Positions 24,806 through 37,566 of a stretch of 64,000 nt of DNA are shown piece by piece. The notes under the pieces are model-generated. The model ran no database searches, was not told the origin of the DNA, and saw only the letters and a list, made by a program, of their open reading frames with translations. Origin of the DNA: Allacma fusca (lineage: Eukaryota > Arthropoda > Collembola > Symphypleona > Sminthuridae); assembly GCA_947179485.1 (NCBI GenBank), contig OX359245.1, forward strand, positions 55,477,067 to 55,541,066, written 5' to 3'. A program made the translations under genes and the position numbers. Every line of letters begins with the position of its first letter. The first letter of the stretch is position 1.

Positions 24806-26302
24806 TAATTGATGTACCCATGTGAAGTAACTGTTTTCAGAGACAAGGGATGAATACTCCGTGATTAATGCTACCAATGGGTGCAAGGTAATCCTTACAA
24901 AGTCTGTAGCCCATATTGATTTCCACGAGCGATTTTGTACCTTCAAATGAAACTCTTTCAAGCGACTGTCCGTTTCACTCTTCGTTAATCTGACAATAAT
25001 TTAAATATGGTCCCAAGGATTTTAATAAATACTGTTTTATAAATTGTAGAATACAAGAAGTTGAAAATATCCAGAGTATTCATGTGCATTAAATGCAAAT
25101 TAATATTCCAGATTCTATTCCAGATTCAATTGCATCACAATTCAATCCGTTCTTTCACAGCATGGTATCACAGTTTGACATTAAAATTGGGGCACGGAAA
25201 CACTACTACACTTTGCGAAATTAAAATGAGTAAAGGTACCATCGAATTCCCTTTTCCTATCAAAAGTAACAAGAAATTAAAGGTTTCGTGATATAAAGGA
25301 CAACCTAAAATATATTTGAGGTTGATTCCAGTTAAGTTATTTCGTATGAAGTAGGACATCCCAATCACGTCATGTTGTAGACTTAATGTCACATTTCGTA
25401 AAGTGACCTTACGCTAGTTTCCACCTTACCCGTTCAATATTCCCTTGTCACGTTATAAGTCTGTTTAAGTTGAAACCACTACTGGAATGCTGTTTATAAC
25501 AACAGTACCACGGTTTCACAAAACAGCATCAACTTACATTTTCAGGATATTCAACTGGCTGATTGCGAGTCTCTTTTTTAGTGATTCTAAAGCGTTCTCA
25601 AAAAGTGGTTCCAAGCTTGTGTTATAGTCGTCACAAATTTTAGAGTCTGCGTCGATTAGAATAATAACGACGAAACATAGGCGAAAAAAGTTACGTGCCT
25701 CCCATACCTAGAATTGAAATCAATTGGCATTTAATTTTTGAAGCACGAAAGGATGCCTTCGTTGCAAAACTTCATTAGAAGCAAAATAAAACTTACCCCA
25801 ACAAATTTACTACTTTCCAAAATAAATTTTGCTATATCCAGAAATGTATTCCAAAAATCAGGGGACATTATAAATTTGTCCAGGTTTCCTGGGGTGCTCC
25901 AAACATTTAGCAAATTTCCTAGCATGTTTTATAAATAAAATTAAAGTATCTAGTTACAAATCCATGTGATCTGTTCAGAATCAATGAAACCTAAAAATCT
26001 GAAATATCAAGGGGTTCAGGTTTAATGAAACTATTTCTCCATTTAAAAACAAGCCGTAGTTACAAAATTATGAAAGGTAAATACTGGAGTGCATTATTAT
26101 GCAGACAATGAAATTAAACGAATTTCAGGAAAATATTATCGAATATATTGAACTTACCCAGGTAGCTTTGGAATTGGTAAAAACATAAGTCAGTTTTTCG
26201 ATAGATGCTAGATCCAAAGCATTTAACAAACCCGTTCACACCCCAGTATTCAAACATTTCCCTGGAGTAGCAGTTGTAGATCCCTTCTTTGAAGTGGTTT
26301 TC
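24806..26302 (-). CDS. NB-ARC gene module M3 (four exons)
   Basis: Exons 26302-26158, 25918-25797, 25707-25538 and 24989-24806 (145, 122, 170, 184 nt) have good acceptors and GTAAG donors. They join in phases 0-1, 1-0, 0-2 and 2-0 without a stop, giving 207 codons. Signatures are MFEYWGVNGFVK in exon a, NLLNVWSTPGN in b, LCFVVIILIDAD and TSLEPLFENAL in c, and TKSETDSRLKEFHLKVQ in d. The sequence is mostly helical in character, like an alpha-solenoid repeat; no named domain is recognised. Module M3 sits downstream of the tandemly repeated 10.5-kb block and would follow M2 in a spliced transcript. The last exon ends with a phase-0 donor (TTA|GTAAGT), so at least one more exon was meant to follow. 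Confidence 0.75.
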
Positions 26303-26538
26303 CTGAATTGTTAGAGTATACAGGAACAGTGCATATTAAAGTATTTAATAATAAAACAAACCAAACCGTTTTTCAAAAAAAAAATTTACGGCAAACAAGT
26401 AATCTAGTATTTTACTACTAACTGCACACGGAAAAATTACTGCAATGCAATTTATTTATTCGTTACACTATCTTCAAATCTTCAATAGGTTCAAAATTTT
26501 AGAAATCATTCGCATTTAGAGGCGAAGTACAAATGGGG

Positions 26539-28088
26539 GAAGTAAAATTTTAGCCGACATCCGACATATATCGGGAGATTTTACCCGACATGAAAATATA
26601 TTTTCATTTTCCGACATGTCGGGAGATTTTAGCCGACATGAAAATATATTTAATTATTATATTAATCAATTATTTTTTTATCAAAATTTATGACTCGGTA
26701 GATGTTTTCCAAATCTATCCAAATAGAACGCAATTCACTAACATCTTGTCATTTTTAGACCTTAATTAACCTTCAGAGCGACCGTTAAGTTATATTCTAA
26801 ATATTTTCCCTCGTTTTAGTCCATTGTTAAGTAATATTCAGTTAATGGTATTTTTTCTAACGCATTACCGACTTTTCAATTGTAAAAATGTTTGTTGGCA
26901 CCAGAGTTATTCATGTCCAAAATATTTTAAATAAAACAAGTTGTTTGTGTACTGGAATTACCACCACCTATCACCGAAGAACTTTTGAGTAATATTATTA
27001 AAAATTTGACGTAAACGTAGCATAAATATTTTACTAGCGTATTCTTTCAAATTCGATCAATGAAAGAATGAGGAACATTTCATTAGATAATTAGGGACTT
27101 AAGGATTTTTGTATGCAACATGCTGCCAATGACTTTTGAAATATTATTTAAAGAAGTGTGCTGATATAATTCAACTTTTACATTTTACTCTATAGCCCAA
27201 TCAATAGGTATGAATGATTGCATGAGAGTTTGCCAGTAAAATATATTTTGTGTTGTGCACGAGTAAATTGGATTGAAGAATTAATTTAATTTATACTTAT
27301 CAGTTCGCACAAATATTTAGAAATAGCATAGACATTTTGAACCAAACAATTACCCGAATGTATGATGACTGGTTCTTAGTTGAGCACCGCTTTGAAAAGT
27401 TTCTGTCAATTTTTTGGGGCTATATTCTTTTGGGATAATTATCTTTGCCTTTCAAAAGATTTGAATTTATCTACACAGGTAGCATGTCGTATGTTGCGAT
27501 TTAAATTCAGGATAATTGTTGTCGAGTAAAAATGTATTAAGGCTTAAAAATGACAAGATGTTAGTGAAATGCGTTCTATTCGGATAGATTTGGAAAATAT
27601 CTACTGAGTCATAAATTTTGATAAAAAATATTGAATTAATATAATAATTAAATATATTTTCATGTCGGCTAAAATCTCCTGACATGTCGGAAAATGAAAA
27701 TATATTTTCATGTCGGGTAAAATCTCCTGACATGTCGGAAAATGAAAATATATTTTCATGTCGGGTAAAATCTCCTGACATGTCGGAAAATGAAAATATA
27801 TTTTCATGTCGGGTAAAATCTCCCGACATATGTCGGATGTCGGAAGAAGAAAAAAATTTCATGTCGGGTAAATTATCCCGACATATGTCGGATGTCGGAA
27901 GAAGAAAAAAATTTCATGTCGGGTAAATTATCCCGACATATGTCGGATAACGGATAAAATCAACCTTTTGTCGGATGTCGGCTAGAATTTTAAAAAATAA
28001 CGTGTCGACTAAAATCCACTTTCACCCGACACCAGTCGGCTAAAATCTCCCGACACATGTCGGATGTCGGCTAAAATTTTACTTCCAC
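26539..28088. mobile_element. 1.55-kb foldback element with long inverted arms
   Basis: The ends GAAGTAAAATTTTAGCCGAC and its complement are flanked by AATGGGG on both sides (26532-26538, 28089-28095). The arms are mirror images for at least 200 bp; for instance 26690-26765 pairs with 27530-27610. They contain palindromic GACATGTCGG units. The empty site survives in the diverged duplicate at 8872-8895, where the flanks meet around AAGTGGG. That confirms insertion with a duplication of about 7 bp. There is no transposase. The type resembles foldback/hAT-like non-autonomous elements. Confidence 0.85.
27681..27985. repeat. 48-bp and 55-bp tandem repeats in the foldback arm
   Basis: Units start at GACATGTCGG 27681, 27729 and 27777 (48 bp apart) and at GACATATGTCGG 27825, 27880 and 27935 (48 then 55 bp apart). 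The left arm has far fewer units, so this expansion came after the element formed. The in-frame unit length makes a repetitive open frame that is not a gene. Confidence 0.85.
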
Positions 28089-28292
28089 AATGGGGCTAGT
28101 ATTTCGTCTTTGACGAGACAAAATGCTCTACACGTGTATTTTTGAACAGCATTTTTTTTAGAATTGTCAAATTTTCCGACAATCCACTGTTCCAAAAACA
28201 TCCCTTCCAAAAGCTGAGAAAGCAGTTATTAGCAATTAATTTTTTTGTAAACAGTTAAAGTTTCTGTTGATAAAGGAATGAGCCATTGACGA

Positions 28293-30052
28293 TTGGCAAT
28301 AAGAATTACGTATTGAGTAACACTTGATGTCCAATTACTTCAAAAATTACAATTTGTTCGTAATAACACTATTTGAATATTTTTGTAAAAGTTACTGAAA
28401 TGTAAAGGAAAATTAATTTTACAGAGTTATTTCATTCAGGTGTGGATTTTTATTATTTTTTTTTTTTTAAATTAAAAACAAATACTATAATTGAAATCTT
28501 GAAAGCCAAACAATAAACTAGGAATTTTAGAACTGAAAAATAAATAGATATTTAGAAACTATTTAATTCCATATGTGTCATGAATAAGCTCCCACGAATG
28601 ACAATGCCGTGAAACGATGTCCAAAACACATTTTTTAAAAATATAATCTAATATAATTTCCAGTTCCGATCACGAAACGTATTTTAAGAAATACAAAATG
28701 CATCCGTATATTTGTTAAAATTGCCTTCCCTGTTTCGCTTATTTTGTAAAACCAGGATCAGCACGGGTATTTATTCACGCAAAATGTCCTTACGTTAGTA
28801 CATGGTGCGAACTTGATCTAAGATTATAATTAATAATAAATGAAATTTATACAATTTACTTACCCAAACAGCCTTCCACAAGTCCGGTCGAAATTCTTCT
28901 CGTGGAGAATTAAACAGCTTTTTCAGGAATAAAGAATCGTCGCAAACATTTCTACTACTCTCGTAACCATATATTGTTTTCAAAAGACAATCCTTGCCTC
29001 GGAATAATGTCTCCAGGTTCACCATTGGGAAATACAAGCACTGGTTCATTATAAATGAGTTAATTTTCTCTCTCACGGAAGGAGGCAGTGCCTTAATACG
29101 AAAGTAACAAATTATATATAAATATGCAATCGCTTGCGAACAAATGTTTTTAATAATAATGATCCAAATTTTTTGCATTGGAATTAATACCGTTTCGGTT
29201 TCCAGACATTTCTTCACGAAAGCCAATATTGCTCTTGTAACCCAAAATTGACTTTTAAAAAGCTGTGACAAGCAAAGAATTCCTGGCTCTTTTTCATCCC
29301 AATTGACGGTTGGTGACACAGACAAGTAACAAATCTCTGCTAGCTTCAACATGATAGGTTCTTGATAATTTTCAGAATCAAAAACATTGTACGTCAGGTC
29401 AAAGTTTTTCCGGTTATAGATTTCCAAACAGTATTGCCAAACTAACAAGCACAAAATACAGTGTTCGTTATCCAGCGACACCCCAGTTTTCATCGTATCA
29501 AATAAAGTTAAAATGTGGTCCCTCCAGTAAGTATTGTCTTCGTTTAGCTCAAAAAAGTTACATATTTTGCTCATTGCTTCCATAAAAGTTTGTGTTTTTC
29601 TTGCACATTGCTGAATCAATCTGTGGATCTCCAATCTCTCCAATTTATCCTTTTTCACGATCGAGTAATCCATGAGTACTTTAAGTCCTTTCCTCACATT
29701 CAGATTTTTGACTTCGTTGTCTTTATAAGATTTACAAGTTGTCCCACTGTATATTGCATCAACTAGTCCCAGATACAATTGATTGGGGTTCAAACACGAC
29801 ATAATATTAAGAAGTTCAATTGCAATGTTCCCATTGTCCCGTTCCTTCATTTTTTTTATCGTTTGGTTGTAAATCTTTTCAAGAACAAGTTCATACTTGG
29901 ACACTCCAGCAAGGTCTTGAGGCGACATTTCTTTCAAAATGGCAATATAATCGTTAACCAGGGACTCAATCCCATCTAACGATATTTCATCTGCTTTGTC
30001 AACTATTGTAGAGCCAACAAGATGCAAACCCAAAGGATAACCACCCAAAGTT
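28293..30052. repeat. Tandem segmental copy A (internally deleted)
   Basis: It consists of the first 155 bp of the 10,486-bp unit (28293-28447), a T-rich junction, then the last 1.58 kb of the unit (about 28468-30052). About 8.7 kb is missing. It differs from copies B and C by a 4-bp TATA deletion near 28352 and by at least one substitution near 29883 (Val versus Ala, residue 343 of the NB-ARC protein). It is the oldest-looking of the three. Confidence 0.9.
28864..30052 (-). pseudogene. 5'-truncated NB-ARC exon, copy A
   Basis: This is residues 288-683 of the NB-ARC exon, from TLGGYPLGLH to LWKAVW with its GTAAG donor. It lacks the P-loop, Walker B and any ATG. The cut is the duplication junction at 30051-30052, and a stop lies just upstream in frame, so it cannot be a working NTPase or a normal internal exon. 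The frame is otherwise intact, as expected for a young fragment. Confidence 0.85.
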
Positions 30053-30209
30053 GGCAATAAGAATTACGTATTGAGTAACACTTGATGTCCAATTACTTCA
30101 AAAATTACAATTTGTTCGTAATATATAACACTATTTGAATATTTTTGTAAAAGTTACTGAAATGTAAAGGAAAATTAATTTTACAGAGTTATTTCATTCA
30201 GGTGTGGAT

Positions 30210-31083
30210 TAGTCCCCCTGATCTTTCAATTCTGAATCAAAAAAACTCGATTCGATTCAATTCAATTCTGATTCTACATTTTTCGATTCAATCCAAAACA
30301 TGAATTGAATCATTTCATTCAATTCACTTCATGAATGAAATCATGCGAAATGCCTTGAATCGCGATTCAAGTGGTTCACTTGCAACGAATTTGTTTGCAT
30401 ATTCCCTTAAAAAATACAGCTAGTAACGCGTCACATTAAAAACCTGGCACGTCTTTCTGAGAGACATTTTTGTTGGAAAACCGACTTAGCAATTATTTCA
30501 AAAATAATAATTTTTAGACATCAAATACATCAATTATTATTATTATTACGGCATTTACTAACGGTTCAATTTAGGTCATAATGGGACAATTAATTATCTG
30601 GATATGCAACTCGAATTTGCTAATGTCACAGTCAACTCTGGCTATTAAGGACGCTCATGGGACCGGCAAAATTTGTCCCTTATAAACATTATCCCTTAAC
30701 ATTATTATAGTGTTATACATTGTGTAAATGGGAATCGAGGCTGTACATCCCAATCCCTTATATCAAAAAATCCCTTATAAGCGTATCCCTTATGGCGAAA
30801 GTGTGATGTATTGACAATTTTAGTGATAGTGACACTGCTTGACTTATATTCTTCCGCTGTTTTATGTAGTCATTTTAAAATCCTTTAATAAAATGTTTAT
30901 GTTGCCACCTTTTACTATCGGAATGATTTGAATCATCATTCAATTCAATTCAGCACGCAGAAATGAACCAAATTGAATCCTGTGAATCGTTAATTGAATC
31001 GAAGCATTATCTTTCATTCATTTCATAAGTTGAACTGAATCAAAACGAATTTTTTGAATTGAATTGAAAGATTGGGACCACTA
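30210..31083. mobile_element. hAT-type MITE, TAGT ends (copy B)
   Basis: An 874-bp element with inverted ends sharing ATCTTTCAATTC. It is flanked by a perfect 8-bp duplication GTGTGGAT (30202-30209, 31084-31091). The interior is rich in GAATTGAATC-like words. A block near 30640-30790 matches, inverted, the repeat near 61150-61340, so another element is nested inside. Confidence 0.9.
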
Positions 31084-31314
31084 GTGTGGATAGATCAAAG
31101 TAGACCGCGTATATTGTTCGAAAGCTTGCTATGTACACCTATAATGAAGAAAGGATTCCCTCGGAAAAAATTCAGACATGACAAAAGTTGCGTTTACATC
31201 TAATTCTGACTATCAAACATCTACGGTTGCCACAAGTTTTTACTGTACTTCGTCATTGCATATAAATATTCTCTCAAAATGAAAGTTGCGAAACTTTATT
31301 TCAGATCTACTCAC

Positions 31315-32649
31315 CAAACGGTACCCAAATTTTGAATCAGTTTTTGGAGTCAGAACGGATGATTTCTCATCTTTCAAAACTCGTAATGGGGTGTTAATCA
31401 TTTCCAAGAAGTCCACCGCCCATTGTAGTTTCCACAAACAGTTTTCAACCTTTAATTCAAATTTTGTCAAACGAATTTCGCTCTTTTCCCACGTTAATCT
31501 GAAAAACGTTTTAAATACTGAAAATATTCGGAAACAGTAAATTTCAACTTTTTTGGTTTGCAAGTGATGTCGAGACATTGGCGTGTAAATATAATATTAC
31601 ATGTCTCAAAATTATAATATCTTGTTTTGTAGATTTTAAGGACCGTGGTCCTGTGGTTAGGTCTGGTCCTGAAATTATTTTGTTTATTTATTAGTTGGGT
31701 CCAAGTCTTGGACCCAACCAGTTCATTAAAATATTGGACTTAACGTTCTGTCCATAAGTAGAGGAAGAAAATTGGTATCTTGTCAGTATAAACGAAGTTC
31801 TAACGAAGAGGAAACTATAGTTTGGAAAATTTGTTGTAACAGAAGAGCTGCAAAGAACATAGGCAGAGAACACTTACATTTCAAGAACATTCCAATTTTC
31901 TGATTTGGTTTTCTTTTTTAAATGTTTTAACTTGTTATCAAATAATGGTTCCAAGCTAGTATTATAGTCATCATAAATTTTCTTGACCGCATCATACAGG
32001 CAAATAACAACATAGGATAGGAGAAAATATTCACGTACATCGGTTTCCTGGAATTGAAATCAATTGGCGTAAGCTTTTTTGAAACACAACGTTATTGATA
32101 AATTTAATACCAGTGAACTGAAACGTACATAAACAATAACATTAATACTTTTCAAACGAATTTTTGCTATGCCCATGAAGGCAATTAGGAAATCCTGTGA
32201 CGCCAAAAATCTGTCAAAGATCTTTGGCTCTATCCAGACTGTCAGCAAATGATCTAAATCACAATCAGTTTAGAAATAATTAGAAAATCATTCGATTGCA
32301 ATACATGAAACAGAGTCTCTCTGAGCATCCCCGAATAAAAATGTGTTGCAAAACAAATACCAAATTTACATCTAAGTTTGCATTTTAAAATCACTTGCGC
32401 TAAAATGTGGAGCACATCCTGATTTAAGCAATCTTGTTGTTCATTTAATTCGCATGTTTCGTACTTCTGAACGTAAAATGACGAGAGGTAATTACACTTG
32501 CCTAAATACGTGGTGAAATAATTTGTGTCCCAGTAGTCTCTGTTTTGATCATCTGTGAATAGAAGGGGTTTAATAAACCAGTCCACACCCCATATCTTGA
32601 ACATTTCAGTACAATAGTAATTTTGTATTGTTTCGACTGGGTGGTCTCC
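31315..32649 (-). CDS. Module M2, copy B (four exons)
   Basis: Exons 32649-32502, 32253-32129, 32047-31878 and 31498-31315 repeat M2 of copy C without visible change (signatures MFKIWGVDWFIK, TVWIEPKIFDRF, SYVVICLYDAVKK and LTKFELKVENCLW). The module opens and closes in phase 0, so it could be spliced into the gene between the copy-C modules and M3, lengthening the protein by 209 codons. If the truncated NB-ARC fragments have no own promoter, these exons are used only by read-through from 51884. The first exon ends at a GC donor (TTTAG|GCAAGTG). Confidence 0.65.
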
Positions 32650-33799
32650 CTGAATTGTGAGAATTATTAACGCAAAACTGATTACAATTATAACGTTTTT
32701 ACCTGAAAAGGAAACCAGTGGCTAACAATTATTTGCAAAATTTATTGCATATGCTTTACTGGAATATCCTTTAAACTTTGTACTTCTAACATTTGTTTGC
32801 TTATTCATAATGTTTTAAAGAATAACGCATTAAGCAGATACGGGTATTATTTCCAACTATTTTTCGACGTTCAAATATAAATATGTACACAGAACAACAG
32901 AAATGTATTTTCAATCCCTATCACAAAATCAGGTCTCAAAATCATTTTAATTAAGTCCGCATCTGAGTGTAAATAATGAAATAATCTGATTGCAAATATC
33001 CGCAATTTTCCCAATTTGGAAATGTCATTAAAAATAATTTAACAGTAAATTCCACCCTCTCTGAGACTTCCCAGTTTTGCTATGGCTATCAGATTTAATT
33101 CATAAAGCCTTGCCCTGTTTAGCAAACACTCTTGTCCACAATTCTCAACAAACATTTGAAACGACATGTGCATACATATGTATAGTTCACCCATTATATA
33201 TTCTACATATAAGCGTCAAAACACAATTATTTTTATACAATTGTTGAAATAAATATTTTGAACTCGGAACATTTAACAGTAAACTAATTCGATGTACAGA
33301 CACATCGCATATTAAATTCCTTTCTCGGAAACGAAAAGGGTGTATTATAAAAAATATTTCGAAAAATATCCCTAGTGATAGCAATCGTCTGGTCTGATAC
33401 AAATTTTATGAAACTGGTCTGGTTAAAAGCTCAGTTGTGTGATTCAGCTGTTCGGAACAGACTAATGTTCTAAGCCATTTTTTCCGACCAGAATAATCTA
33501 GTTTTTCGGAAGAGAACAATGTCGTGATGCAGTCGTTCAAACAACACTAATGCTCTGATACAATTTTTCGGACCATTCAAATTGTATTTGGTCAGGTTGA
33601 ACGTTTGGGACCAGACCATAGGAATCTGGGAGCAGACGTTAAATAACAGATAAGTTTAAATGAATAATGGTATCTCTAAATATCCCAACTAAACTAAACC
33701 TCTGTGAGTTTTCAGTTCTTTACAAATATGCGAAGGCAAGCTAAAAAATGCATTTGTTGTTGTTGAATGCTTTAAGAATAAACCTATTTCACTTTGCAT

Positions 33800-35117
33800 T
33801 AGGGTTGATCATACCGATATAACGATACGATATTATCGTTAATATCGTTCAATTTGGAGGAACGATATGCTACGATAATTCTCGTATATTTCACACGATA
33901 TATCGTCCTATCTTAATATCGTCGGCTAAATTCTAAAAAGTACCATTTTCATTTGCGAACCCGTTTAAAAAGCATGCGTTGTGAAATGAAAATGGTACTT
34001 TTTCGAATTTAGCCATCGATATCCAACTAAGAAGGTATTCTCGTCAGAAATTGTCTGTGGGAGCTCATCTGACGCATTTCGTGCCCTAGAAAGTGTTATC
34101 TGAACCGGAAGGAGTGTTCGGAATGGTTCAATTCAGTTCAGTTTTTTCCCAATTCCGTTCAGTAAAAACTAGCTCGATTCATTTTAGTTTAAAATTCTGA
34201 ACTAAATTGAAAACAACGGTTTCCGTCAAAGATGCCAAACTGATTTTACCTATCCTACATCCTACATATACATTCAGTTTAGGACGGGCCTTCCTTCTCC
34301 CCTATTTGTGCAACTGCTGGGCCTATATCCTTGCCTACAAGTAGGCATTTGCCGCTGCCTACATTTCTGCCTATATAGGGCAACGGAGTCTTAGCCCCAT
34401 CCTACATGGTACCATATACTGTAGAATTAAATTAAATTTTTATTAACATTCATAATTACATTTTGCTGTTTTTATTTTAGCAAATTTATTTTGGACATAT
34501 ACCATTAGTTTAGAAAAAATTTAGGCTACCCCTCATTTGCAACAGTTATTCAGCAAACACTCTCAATTGTTTATTACCATCATATGCATCATAATTTTAG
34601 ACAAACCGATTGTGAGTACTTCTTCAAAATTAGTGTACTCATGCATTTTGTGAAAACTGGTATTGATTGGTCGTATTGCATTACAGTAAGTATAAGCCAT
34701 CGAGCAATCACATACAATATATGTACCTATATGTACTTAGTTATGGATATTATTTTGAATGAGAAATCTCAGATGATTGAATAAAAAAAAAGTAGTAAAT
34801 TGAATTGAACAGAACTCAACTGAACAGAAAATTTCCAATTCAGAACTGAATTGGTCCGAGCACCAAAAGGTATTGTTAAACAGGCATTTGAAAAAGTGAA
34901 TAAGCGAAACTGAAACATAATTTCGGCTTATTTTTATTGATTATGTAACTTAATAAATTAAATACTTATTGAATACTTTTTACTGCTTAATTTCCTTATT
35001 ATTTAAATTTATATTTTATATCGTTTTTGTCGTTCTTCCATGTCGTTATCGGGATTATATGTATGAACGATAACGATATTAACAATATTTCAAAAGTTAA
35101 CGATATGACCAACCCTA
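33800..35117. mobile_element. hAT-type MITE, TAGGGTTG ends (copy B)
   Basis: A 1,318-bp element. The ends TAGGGTTGATCATA and the inverted TAGGGTTGGTCATA are flanked by a perfect 8-bp duplication CTTTGCAT (33792-33799, 35118-35125). It hosts a hairpin MITE (33924-34014). It also seems to hold a further insert at about 34112-34860 whose ends both carry GAATTGGTTCAATTCAG-like words; I could not confirm a clean target duplication for that insert. Confidence 0.9.
33924..34014. repeat. Short hairpin MITE, copy 2
   Basis: Near-perfect arms GGCTAAATTC(T/G)AAAAAGTACC with GAAAATGG make a hairpin of about 91 bp. The right flank CATCGATATC resembles that of the copy at 14071-14155. It is repeated at 44410-44500 by the segmental duplication. 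Confidence 0.65.
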
Positions 35118-35326
35118 CTTTGCATAAAGGAATAACTTTGGAAAAGAAACGTCATGTGTCATATATGTACATATTGGAAAACATTTTATCGCGGACTGCC
35201 GGCGCTGCATTGGTTATAGAATAATTACAATTTGATTAGACCATATTCAGATATTATACAGAAATCCTCGAGAATGTGTGAATCGCGAACATGTATAAGA
35301 ATGTTATTAATAATGACAGCAGATAC

Positions 35327-36259
35327 CCAATCCGGTAAGTCCAGAAACATCAACAATGGTCGATTCCATTTTGCACTTCGTTGAGAATCGAGGATTACAG
35401 CTGATTGTGAGAATGTCGACAGCCAGTAACGGAGGTAATGATTATTCCACCTTGTCATTTCAAAATCTTAGAAATGCAAACCAATTTAAATATTTGCAAA
35501 ACGTAATTTTACAAGAATTATAGAATAGAAGCATTTTATAATATTTTACTGAAGAAGGATATGTGGTCCATGAGATACTAATGTCTTGGTGATTTCACGT
35601 TCGAAATCCTGTTCCAAAACTGTGAATTGATTTTGGAAATATGTTTCATTGTCTTCCAGAAGCAATGCAAACACCGTTGCTATTATCGCAAGTATTTCAG
35701 GTATCTAGTCCAACCCCAAATTAATACAAATAATTAAGTTGTGCTTCGGATTAATGTGTGATGCAAATGAAGAGTTTGAAAGTTGCTGTAAACATACTCT
35801 TTCTCTTCGTGTTTCTAACCACGATTTAAAAACATCCAGAAACGGTTTTGTAAACCCTTTAATATCGAGACATATTTTGGGTTTATTTGATGGTACCAAC
35901 ATCAAGAGCAAACACTCTAAAACATAAAAGTATTTTAAATTATACTGAGTTTGACTGTACAATAAAATTAATGGATATCGTAATATATCAAAATTTCACA
36001 TCAATTTTCCACTTTTCGAACTAAGTATTAGCTTATGAATATTTATTAAAAATATAACAAGCAACAGATAAATAGCGGAAAACCTAAACTATTCAATTAT
36101 TAACATACCTGATAAAAACAAAAATCCATTTTTAGAAGCAAATTCATTTTTTGCTTTAGGACAAGAAAAAATTAACATGGGAATAATGAAATTAATTCCA
36201 TTGATTGAAGACACATCTTGGACAAAACCTTCCTTGCCATTAGGTCCTGATTGTAAGTC
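35327..36259 (-). CDS. Module M1, copy B (four exons)
   Basis: Exons 36259-36109, 35916-35798, 35704-35550 and 35450-35327 repeat M1 of copy C without visible change. The reading stays open with phases 0-1, 1-0, 0-2 and 2-0 (183 codons). It lies 5' of M2 copy B in the same transcriptional direction. Use in mRNA would need skipping of the truncated NB-ARC fragment at 40538-39350, which has no acceptor. Confidence 0.6.
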
Positions 36260-36418
36260 CTGCGAATAATTGAATAACACTATCCATTTATTCTATCATC
36301 ACATGATTAGATTTAACCAAATATAAAAATGCATGATTAACCCAAAGCAGCACAAATACATTGATATCTGTTACAATTTAAGCAATTTAAATATTGGTTG
36401 AGTAAATTATATTCAAAT

Positions 36419-37566
36419 TAGTCGTCAGAACGATTCAGTTTGGTCCAGGATTTTTCAAATCGATTCAGTTATTGCACTGGACTGAACCGGAAATTAACTT
36501 TCGATTTGGTCCAGTAAAAAACGGTTCAGTTCGATTCGGTTACACCGAATGAAATGAACCGAATCGAAAACCGATTGCTTTTTGAGGGTATATTTAAATC
36601 TTAAACATTCGTTGTTTCAATTCGTGTTTTTATTCATGAATTACTACCTGCGGACAGCAGGTGCAGTGAATGCTAGTGCGCGACAGTTGAAATTATTATT
36701 TTGTCGTTCTATAAGCACAGTACCATTTTGGTTTGTCTTGACTGAAAAGTACAAAAAGACTATAATATTATTTTGCAGATTAATAATTTTACTGGCTATT
36801 CAGTGATTTCGATGAAAATGTGACCTTTAACTTCGCCCGTCAAATCATTGAAACTTGGAGCGGCCGTCAAAAGAGTATATCTTTCTAATTTACAATCCGA
36901 GTTGTGACGCTGCACCAATTTTATTCGAAGTCGGTGAAAGCAAATAAAATCTCAAGCCATTTGCAAATTTTTGAATCCTTAGAATCAGGTATCCAAGCAG
37001 TGAAGTTGTAAAACTTGGAGCACATGATTTTCGGTATTTTGCGTTTTGGTTGATAGTCTTTGTCCAATTCGTTCCTCGATCATTGTCACGATCCAAACTG
37101 TGATTCATATTCTTGATGTTCCATTTTACCCATGCGGTCTACTTTTATCTTTTATCTAATTACTACTACTTCGCAGCCCACCTAATTTTAGATTTGGAAA
37201 TTAACTAGTTTAATTATGGTAATTTGACCAGCGAAAAGGAAGTCAAGTTTTTTGCAACTGGAACTAACAAATCCTTGTATGCTATTTTATTGTTTAAGTG
37301 TTGTTATGGTGAAGATGCGGAACCAAGAATTATGGTCTACGCAAGAGTAGAAGTTACAAAACGCAGAACTTATGACAAATATTTGCTAACGACAAACCGT
37401 TTGGACTGCAGTCCAGGAAAAACCTTTCAATTAGGTTATACATTGGGGATTGAATCGTTCGGTTCAGTCCAATTGTGGACTGAATCGAAACAATCTTGAA
37501 TCGGTTGGAATCGAATTGAATCGAATCGAAAATTTTTGGTCCCGGACTGAATCGGTCCGACCACTA
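36419..37566. mobile_element. hAT-type MITE, TAGTCGTC ends (copy B)
   Basis: A 1,148-bp element with inverted ends TAGTCGTCAGAACGATTCAG and TAGTGGTCGGACCGATTCAG. Flanking 8-mers ATTCAAAT (36411-36418) and ATTCAATT (37567-37574) differ at one base. The interior has many GATTCAGT/GGTCCAG words and no transposase. Confidence 0.85.

Noticed and set aside
27467..27862. Repetitive 131-codon open frame with repeated SGDFTRHENIFSF
   Set aside because: It is made by the 48-bp unit (a multiple of 3) inside the foldback element arm; the frame is open on both strands for the same reason.
28795..30057. A 420-residue protein from a TTG start, and the same at 39281-40543
   Set aside because: It is the truncated 3' part of the NB-ARC exon at a duplication junction, without start codon, P-loop or acceptor, and it reads past a strong splice donor.
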